Assembly: GCA_024364735.1 (NCBI GenBank)
Contig: JAGFNQ010000293.1
Location: forward strand, 124,001-188,000
DNA length: 64,000 nt
Direction: 5' to 3'
Source: Boesenbergia rotunda
Lineage: Eukaryota > Streptophyta > Magnoliopsida > Zingiberales > Zingiberaceae
A program made the position numbers and the translations under genes. Positions 56,701 through 64,000 of the stretch are shown piece after piece. Every line of letters starts with the position of its first letter. The first letter of the stretch is position 1. Below the pieces are notes generated by a model. The model had not been told where the DNA came from. It did not search any database and saw only the letters and a list, made by a program, of their open reading frames with translations.

Positions 56701-58028
56701 AGACAAGACTACCAGCCCAAAGGCAAGGGCAAACAAGTTGTTCAGGATGAGGATAAGGATGAAGATGAAGATGATGATGAAGATGACGCGGCTCCTGCCC
56801 CATCAATCTCAGATACTACAACGCAAACAAATAAATCTGAGACCTCCACCCAAACAAACATATCTGAACATCACGCAGCTAAAGCTAAAGAATTTCAAAA
56901 GGTCAAAAGCAAAATCTTGAGGAATTCCAGGGCAATTTTTAAGAAGAAGCCTAAAGATGCAGAGATTGCTGAAACATTATTAAAGCTTAGTAAATTAAAG
57001 TGAGTTAGTTGCTATTGCATTTGGAAAAATATTGTAAAACATTGATGATTATTGACATTCATTAATAAAATTGAATCTTCAAGAATTTCATTAAGTTGCT
57101 TATCTTATAATTAATGTAGGTATGAGTTCAATCCAGTATGGTCCAATGGGACCTTTACATTAGATATGCTATCTTTTTTGACAATATTTGATTGGAATGA
57201 CTACACCACCGGGGATTGCATCAATGCATACTGGACTATTCTTGGAAATGAAGCAAAAGCGTGTAACTCACCATACCAGCCCTCCATATTGTGTGGGGTG
57301 GGGTTTGATGTAAGTTAATTAGCTACTAAAACATTATTGTTTTTTTCTATGATTTATTCCACTGACACTTACTTTTTAATAACCATAGGATCTTTTTGAG
57401 GCGATTCACGCTCAGGCTTTTGAACAAACTATTGCTACTGATACGGATAAGCCGATTAGATATATCATTTGTCCTCTAAATAATGCAGACGATCATTGGC
57501 ATCTAATGGTTATTGACCTCGTGGAAGGTTGTATCCATCATTATAATTCTCTCGGCGCCACAGAAGGGTACACTGCCAAATTTGAAAAAACTGTAAGTTT
57601 TCTACTTCATAGATATACCTCAACAAAAAGGTTCATACCAATATAATTGTTACTAATGTCATATCTGTGTAGGTGACGTTTTTCAAAAATTTGAACTGGT
57701 CTTATTACAAGACATGGAATAAAGGATTGCCTTCCATATCTGGGACAGAGTTTACTAAAATTGTTGTACAAGGACCCACCCAAAGCAAATCGTAAGAGGA
57801 TGTTTATTTTTGTTAAAAATTACAATGCATTTCATAGTTGGTTTTATAAGATGACAACAATGTCAATATTGGTTTTTCAGGTCGGATTGTGCATTTTTCA
57901 TGATGCGGTATGCAGAAAGTCTAGTTTTTCAAGGATCTATAGATTTTAGCCAAAAGGAAATGAAAAATTATCGATTTCAGGTGGGCTATAAAATAATGAG
58001 AGACAAGTGCTGGAAGCTAAATCTGTAA
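53707..58028 (+). CDS. Ulp1/C48 protease-like gene 2 of element B, coherent 825-residue frame
   Basis: If the second copy of the gap-flanking repeat is used, exons 53707-54117 plus 55519-55941, 56017-56999, 57120-57309, 57389-57592, 57673-57791 and 57881-58028 give one open frame of 825 residues with canonical GT/AG introns. Domains: basic N-terminus with KKAAPTKSKK-type runs (about 1-60); DUF1985/mobile-domain-like part with LNFTKVDISLILGLPD and DCVDDFDNLRNYNW (about 80-300); long coiled coil with KDQIIAQKETIIAEKE (about 370-470); an Asp/Glu run; Ulp1-like domain at the C-terminus with His705 in DDHWHLMVID, Asn722 in HYNSLG, Gln774 and Cys780 in SDCAFFMMRY. Ulp1-type enzymes cut SUMO or ubiquitin-like conjugates. 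The usual triad Asp is Asn here, so activity is uncertain. The intact frame suggests recent selection. Confidence 0.85.
54118..56907 (+). repeat. 1.39-kb direct duplication around a 14-N gap, probable assembly artefact
   Basis: Bases 54118-55504 and 55519-56907 are the same sequence with only about a dozen differences. They are separated solely by 14 Ns (55505-55518). Both copies begin at ATTCTAGGGCTACC and end at AAAAGGTCAAA. The first copy has two 1-bp deletions in short runs (near 55036 and 55170) that break the coding frame; the second copy is intact. Overlapping contig ends placed side by side explain this better than a biological duplication. Confidence 0.85.
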
Positions 58029-58224
58029 CTAGAGTTTTTGTTCATACTATGCATATGTAATTGTCAGCACAAATATTGTATTTGTAATTATACAATTCAT
58101 GTACTCCTTCTCAAATCAATGAAACTTTGCTTCGGATCATTGTTTTTGTCTCATATATGATCTGTAATCTGTAATTGTTGTCGAACGATCAGTAATATTG
58201 AACCTTGTTTTTGCTAGAATCTTT
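58029..58224. terminator. 3' flank of gene 2
   Basis: AT-rich sequence with TGTAATTGT and ATGAAACTTTG words, probably the 3' untranslated region. No unique polyadenylation signal can be singled out. Confidence 0.3.
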
Positions 58225-58895
58225 TTGAATTGAGGACCACATTGGGCCTGAAACAAAATCATTTTAGGAAACCCAGTCAGTGCCTGAAACAAAATGATTC
58301 AGTTGTATAATGTAAGTTTAATGACAAACAATATATGTTTGTAGTTATAATGTATGTAAACCATTTTGATACTCCAATGGAGCATTGCTTTCGATCCTTG
58401 TTATTGTGTAAAACTGTAATCTAAAATCTGTCCTCTTGTCGATACTATAAGCAATATTGAACCTTACTTTTCCTCTACCCTAATTTTAAATCACAGCCCA
58501 TGCTGGGCCTGAAATGAGATAATTTCAGGCCCACGCTGGGCCTGAAATAATATCATTTCAGGCCCAGCGTGGGCCTGAAATAATCTCATTCAGGCCCAGC
58601 CCAAGCTGGGCCTGAAATGAAATTATTTCAGGCCCAGCATGGGCCTGAAATAATCTCATTCAGGCCCACGCTGGGCCTGAAATGATATTATTTCAGGCCC
58701 AGACTGGGCTTGAAATAATCTCATTCAGGCCTAAGCTGGGCCTGAAATGATATCATTTCAGGCCCAGCGTGGGCCTGAAATCATCTCATTTCAGGCCCAC
58801 TCTGGGCCTGAAATAATTCCATTTCAGGCCCAGCTTGGGCCTGACACAATAATGTTCAGGCCCAAGCAGGGCCTGACACAATAATCTCATTTCAG
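58225..58895. repeat. 33-bp palindrome cluster B4, the largest
   Basis: A few diverged copies at 58225-58300 and about thirteen regular ones at 58495-58880, mostly TTTCAGGCCCAGCNTGGGCC followed by TGAAAT. It lies between the converging gene 2 and MURA genes. Confidence 0.92.
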
Positions 58896-59545
58896 ATTTC
58901 AAATAATTCAATATTAGAATGATTAAATATTTTATATAAATATACATGTGAAATTATTTTTAATATTAAACAAAAAAAAGAGTACCTACATAGACATTGC
59001 ATACCACAATTTAATTCCATCCACATCATTACCTCATATTTTCAGAATTTGGCACAGCAGGAGGTTTGTATCATGGAACTATGATATTTTGATTTCTCAA
59101 AACTCATTACCAGTAGTTAGAGTTTAGATAGCTAGGAGATGGTATTTTTGGTCTCCAATCATAGTCCTAATGATTATCAATTACGTGTTAATACAATATC
59201 AGTTGGCACAGAACAATGATTCAACAAAGCAAACAAACAAACAAAGGGTCTCAAATGACATATATTCACAAACCATAGGACTTCAGGACTTCAAGACCTG
59301 AAATTATATTTTTGTGGGTTTCAAAATCCGAAAAGTTCACAACTGCTCAATTCTGCTTACATCACTTTACACAAGAAGAAATGTATCATAATATTGAAAT
59401 ACTTCTTCAAGTCACAACATTAACAACAACTAGTTTTTTGACAATACTATAGCTGTACAATATACAAAATATATACATTCAGTTATCCTCCATACAAAAT
59501 ATACACTTCACTCAGAATATTGGGTCACTACATATATCAATTAAC
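58896..59545. other. 3' flank of MURA
   Basis: AT-rich non-coding DNA with an isolated degenerate 158-bp-unit piece near 59085-59130 (CTCATTACCAGTAGTTAGAG). It probably includes the MURA 3' untranslated region. Confidence 0.4.
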
Positions 59546-61646
59546 TCAAGACCTTGGGGCTGGTGGCATTCTACATGTCCTTTTATTATGACCAAGTTGT
59601 TTGCACCGGCTGCATTTTAGTTTGACCTTGCCATTGTGTCTGGACTCTATCCGTGCCTTCTTTCTTCTACCAGGCTGCACAAGGCTACGGGGACATAGAA
59701 CTGTAATGTCGTTTACTCCAGTAGGCCAAAACTGCTTGCTTCTATAAGGGAAAATACGATCCATGTAAACTCACTTCCAAGTTTCAAAATAAAAATAATG
59801 CTCACAATAAGGAAGTGTATCCATGTTCCTGTGAATGATTACGACAATAGCATGTGAGCAAGGAAGTCCTGAAATTTGAAACTCCCCACAATGACAAAAC
59901 TTTTTTTCCAAATCAACAATGTATGAAGTGCTCCATGTTTCTACTTCCATTTCTGATTGAGAGTAAGGGTGAACCTTATAAGCTCTTGCTTTCTCTCTCC
60001 TTGAATCCATTTCTTTTGTAGCATAAGGTGTCAAAGCAAGCTGCCATTTGGAGACTTCCTCTCTACGATTATAGAACCATTGAGCAACTTTTCTTCTTGT
60101 ATTATCAATTAACCTGTTTATGGGAAGCTCACGTGTAGACTTGAACAAAGCATTTAAGCTCTCCACACAATTCGTGGTAAGCATTCTGTACCTTCTCCCT
60201 GTAAAGTGTGCATTTGCCCACCTTTTAGGGTCAATGTTGTGAAGCCACTTATGGGCAACTGGATGTTTTTCAAGCATTGTCTGCATTATCATATCATATT
60301 GGAGTGTTGTGTTGGCTCGTGCTGCTGCCCAAAACAAACCTACAGCAGCTCTACTTCCAGTATCAGTTACCATATTACAACACATGTGGTGGCAACAAAA
60401 GGCATGATCCGCGTTTGGGTAGACTTTTCTAACTGCTGATATAATGCCCCGATGTCTATCTGATACTATGGTGATTGAGTGATCATCGACACCAAAGAAC
60501 CTCTTTGTATGCTCCAAAAACCACTCCCATGCAGACCCACATTCAACTTCAGCTATTGCGAAGGCAACTGGAAGAACATTGTCATTAGCATCAATCATCG
60601 TTGCAATCAACATTACTCCCGGAAACTTTCCTCTTAGGTGTGTGGCATCAATTCCGATAAGTCTACGCAAATAAGACCTGAAAACCCTTCGGCAAGCACC
60701 AAAACCCCAAAAACACCGCTGGAACTGATTGTCATCATTCCTGCATAGTGCCACATACGTTTCAGGATCTCTAGCTCTTAACTCACGCAGATATTGTGGA
60801 AGATCTCTGTAAGCCTCATCATAATCTCCAACAACCTTTTTCAATGCTTTCTCCCTAGCTATGTATGCTTTTCTGTATGATATAGTCACTCCAAATCTAG
60901 CTTTAATATCTGATCTAATCATACTTGGTTTGTATTGTTCATTATGAAGAAATTGCTCTTCAACAAAAGAAGCAACAAATGATGAAGTGCATGCATGATG
61001 ATCAACACTTTCCCTAACAGTTCCACATTGGTGTTCCTTTATATATTTTGTAACAGTGAACTCTACTTCCCCCCTTGCTACTACTCTCCATGTACATGGT
61101 TGGTTGAAGCACACTGCTTTAACTCTATATTTTCGGGTGTCAACTGGGTTATATCTCATATGCTTAATCATGGCATGTTTGACAAGTGCATTCTTGAATT
61201 CTTCTCTAGATGGGAATATCTGCCCCACAAAAAATTCATGCACATCTCTTGCCTCTAACTCTCCAATTGGCCCAGCAAGCAATCGAGAATTTAAAATATA
61301 AGGATCTTCAGCTAATGAAAACTCCTCCTCTAAGTCACTGTACTCATCTGGGGGGAAATCATATTCCTCAATTTGCATATCATCGGCTTGGAATTCTAGT
61401 ACATTTGTAATGGGTTCTAATTCATTTGCATTCCGGATTTCAATTCCTTCCTCCCCACTCCAAGTTGCCTCAAAGAATTCAACAACTCTTGAAGAAGAAA
61501 TCAAACTCTCACCTTCTATATTAGTTGTTTCTTCATTTAGATCAATTGTCAAATTCCTTGTAATTTCTGATCCATTCCCCGTGACAGCATTATCATCAAG
61601 AGTATTCCATATTTCGGAGATAATTTCGTCAACACCATTATCATCC
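59546..61646 (-). CDS. mudrA: MURA-type Mutator transposase, nearly intact, first exon not found
   Basis: On the - strand an exon opens after a TTTTTCAG acceptor at 61646 and reads 624 codons to a TGA at 59773-59771. An acidic N-terminus leads to the zinc-finger DNA-binding part (FFVGQIFPSREEF ... CTWRVVARG ... EHQCGT). The MULE catalytic domain follows with Asp in LIGIDATHLRG, Asp in ITIVSDRH, the CCHHMCCN motif and Glu in TTNCVESLNALF. A SWIM finger (CHCGEFQISGLPCSH) closes it. Past the TGA the same frame continues 73 codons through a zinc knuckle (CSRCKQLGHNKRTC) to 59546. So the stop is either a single nonsense mutation or a readthrough point. The start codon should be in an upstream exon between 61660 and about 62330. 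It would act at the terminal repeats of B and perhaps A. Confidence 0.9.
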
Positions 61647-61689
61647 CTGAAAAATAAATTACAATTACATTTAGCAAACTTTGAAAATC

Positions 61690-62045
61690 ATAATCAAGGA
61701 CCTAGGAAGGCCCAACCTCTAACCTTGCTGAAAAACCCTGAAATTTTCCCAGTTGAGGCACACGGTCGGCCTCAAATCACTTGATTTGAGGCCCACCCTG
61801 GCCTGAAATGGAGGTATTCGGGCCCAAACTGGGCCTGAATTGAAGTGATTTTAGGCCCAAGGCCCTCCATTGGGCCTGAAATCTTTTCATTTCAGGCCCT
61901 GGGTGGACCTGAATTCCTTTTTTTTCAGGCCCTGGGTGGACCTGAATTCCTTTTTTTTCAGGCCCTGCCAATGTCTGAAAACAACATATTTCATTCACTC
62001 CTAGGGCCTGAAATCTAATGATATCATGCACTCCTAGGGATTGAA
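61690..62045. repeat. 33-bp palindrome cluster B5, diverged
   Basis: About eight GGCCTGAA palindromes, more degenerate than elsewhere, with a TTCCTTTTTTTTCAGGCCCT segment repeated in tandem at 61914-61963. They lie in the presumed first intron or leader of MURA. Confidence 0.8.
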
Positions 62046-62429
62046 CTCCTTTAATTTCTGGCTCTTCTAGGGCCTGATATGGTAATATATCACCCCTAGG
62101 TCGAATTCAAGCATTTTTTTATCTTAATTTTAACAAATTTCAGAGAGCCCTTATTATGTAATCATATCACCCTTAGACTCCTCCAAACATACAAATTGTA
62201 GCAAGAGTTGATAAGTATAAAACCAGGTCTGATACAATATCAAAGATGACAATCATACGTACATTACTATTTGTATTTGTTACCAATCTGTTGCTTGCTT
62301 TTTCTCCTTCAACACCTATCTTCCTCCGCTGCCTTGATCAATTGAGTTGTGCAAGGTCGAAATATATACGTACCCTCGTGATGATTCGACTTGTGCAAGG
62401 TAGTATTATATATATAGGCTGAGAAAATT
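62046..62429. other. Presumed MURA promoter and first-exon region
   Basis: This non-repetitive AT-rich stretch lies between cluster B5 and the terminal repeat. The MURA start codon is probably here or just downstream, but I could not pick an exon with confidence. TATA-like ATTATATATATAGG occurs at about 62405. Confidence 0.35.
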
Positions 62430-62638
62430 TCCACTACCTTGCCATCCAAACCACATGTTCTTATTTTACTGCAAAGGTGGTTCGGATGTCTCCAAAATGG
62501 GAATGGAAAAGGTCTTTTGTGGCGCCAAGAGTATAATAGGAAGTTCACTTAAAGAACTGCGCCCTTTGGTAAAATATAAACCATGGGACGCCCTTTGGTA
62601 ATTTCGTATTGTTACATACGCCCTTTGGTAAATTGCCC
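62430..62638 (-). repeat. Right terminal inverted repeat of element B
   Basis: This is the inverted partner of 44442-44650 with several mismatches. It contains the ACCAAAGGGCG motif three times on the - strand. Confidence 0.88.
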
Positions 62639-62875
62639 TTGTTTTTAAATGGGTTTTCATTCATCAAGTCAACTTGTCTTAATTGTTTAGTATAAAGTAG
62701 CAATTAATGCGAGCTTTGTCGTGAAGAATTTATGGTGACTTAGGAATGGAATATTGTCTATCTACAATCATCGACTGGGGTAATAACTATTTGTCACATA
62801 TTTTTTAGGAATTTCTAGATCGAACGCGATAGAGGAGGTTATCATCAAACCATTACACAAGATTAGCATCACTGT
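62639..62875. other. Short intergenic DNA
   Basis: About 240 bases of unassigned sequence between element B and a CACTA-like end. Nothing coding is visible. Confidence 0.4.
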
Positions 62876-64000
62876 ATACTAAAAAAAAAATCTCCATTTA
62901 GCGATGGAATATATCCGTCGCTGTTCCGTCACCACAAGGACTTTTAGACAGAATTAAAATAAATTTATGCACGTCTTAAATAACGGTGTCAGAAACATAA
63001 ATAGCGACAAAATACTTATGTCTGTCGCTATTTAGGGACGTATAATTTCATCTCTATTTATTACGAATGTCTCTAAATTTAGCAACGAAAAATTAAATTT
63101 CTTTCTAAATATAGAGATGTACTTAAATTATCTGTTACTAATTAGCGACGGAAACTTAAATACCATCACTAATTATGTTACGGATTGAAATTTCCGTTTT
63201 AATATATAGCAACGGAATTTAGTATTCCATCGCTATTTACCATGAATAATTTTGATTCTGTCCCTATATTTAACCAAGAAAATCTTAAAATTTCCATCGT
63301 GATAGGCCAAACATAGTTTTGTAGCACAAAATAGCGATGGAAAATTAAATTTTGTAACTAAATATAGCGACGGAATTAAATCTATCCATAATTAAATAGC
63401 AATGGAATTGAGATTTCTATTCCTATTTAGCTACGGAATTTTAAATTTTCATTGTTATTTAGCCACGGAATTTAATTTCCCATCGATACATTTATCCATA
63501 GAATGTAGGCCTCTGTCGCTATAAGCCAAATATAGTCCCGTAACACAAACTAGCGATGGAAAGTTTAATTCTGTAGTTATTTAGCCATGGAATTAAACCT
63601 TTTGTCGCTAAATCCCATGATTTTTTTTTGATATATCCTCACCGTTTAAGCTTTTTCCTTGTTTACATCAAATGTATCGTAACAATTAATAAACCATCAC
63701 AAATGATGGTAATCATAACACATTTATATTAAAGAATTTAGCAACACAACATTTACATAAAATCCAAACATAATATACAAGACTAACGATATAATTGATC
63801 ATACATTCTAAACAAAAACGATAATAAAATCCAATCCTATCCAATCCAAAAACAACAAATGATACAAACCAAACATCTGAATACAATCAACTAACAATCC
63901 AATACAACAATCTCAATTATCCAATTCAAGACATCGAACTCAAAATCTAATACAAAATCAACTTCAATCCCATAAGGAATATGAGATAACAACACAAGAG
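62876..64000 (+). mobile_element. CACTA-like terminus and subterminal repeats, runs off the right edge
   Basis: TACTAAAAAAAAAATCTCC at 62876 resembles a CACTA terminus with its first base changed. From there to about 63615 words such as TAGCGACGGAA, TTTAGCGATGGA and their inverses recur every 20-60 bp, the subterminal repeat pattern of this superfamily. From 63620 on the sequence is unique and AT-rich. The repeat words differ from those at 42480-43232, so it is a separate family. No coding frame is visible before the edge. Confidence 0.6.

Larger units (their letters stand above)
44442..62638. mobile_element. Mutator-like element B (KAONASHI-like), 18.2 kb, with transposase and two Ulp1-like genes
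   Basis: Terminal inverted repeats of about 210 bp (44442-44650 and 62430-62638) start [C/G]GGCAATTTACCAAAGGGC. They are closely related to those of element A and also hold several ACCAAAGGGCG motifs. Order inside: decayed Ulp1-like gene 1 (+), palindrome cluster, 25-unit 158-bp array, palindrome cluster, intact-looking Ulp1-like gene 2 (+), large palindrome cluster, MURA transposase (-). The 9-bp flanks (CTGTAACTT and TTGTTTTTA) do not match, so either the duplication decayed or one end was replaced. The element encodes a near-complete transposase and could have mobilised relatives such as A. Confidence 0.88.

Overview
The window looks like nuclear DNA of a flowering plant with a large, transposon-rich genome. 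The AT-rich intergenic DNA, GC-rich coding exons, plant splice signals and plant-only transposon families all support this. The strongly GC-biased exons of the two host genes suggest a commelinid monocot; this is inference, and the species cannot be fixed from sequence alone. Only two ordinary host genes are convincing: a BAHD acyltransferase resembling the suberin omega-hydroxyacid feruloyl transferases (16363-17829, +, three exons) and a single-exon SAUR auxin-response protein (31271-31768, -). Almost everything else is transposable elements, many nested.

Left part (1-14228). The 3' end of a Ty3/gypsy element of probable Tat lineage (antisense extra ORF, purine tract, LTR) runs to about 5511. 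A hAT-type element follows (6079-14220) with a perfect 8-bp target duplication. Inside it lies a long inverted-repeat element (6171-13324) that captured pieces of a 3-ketoacyl-CoA synthase gene in both arms. Inside that lies a 4.9-kb Ty1/copia element on the - strand (7762-12694) with 322-bp LTRs, a 5-bp target duplication, a tRNA-iMet primer site and broken gag/pol.

Middle (14229-44441). Two fold-back elements precede the acyltransferase. Mutator-like element A (19266-29445, 9-bp target duplication) carries a decayed Ulp1/C48 protease-like gene. After a hAT-like element and the SAUR gene comes a decayed CACTA TNP2 transposase (about 35105-41619, -), broken by three solo LTRs and joined to a PIF/Harbinger fragment.

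Right (44442-62638). Mutator-like element B is a giant relative of A. It holds a dead copy of the same Ulp1-like gene, a 4-kb array of 25 units of 158 bp, a second Ulp1-like gene with an 825-codon frame coherent over six exons, and a MURA transposase on the opposite strand. Elements A and B share three features: long terminal inverted repeats, a 158-bp monomer with a strong hairpin, and clusters of a 33-bp imperfect palindrome built on GGCCCA/TGGGCC. I consider this KAONASHI-like Mutator family with its two repeat classes the most interesting system here. Element B also contains a 14-N gap flanked by a nearly exact 1.39-kb repeat that looks like an assembly artefact. The window ends inside a CACTA-like terminal region (from about 62876).
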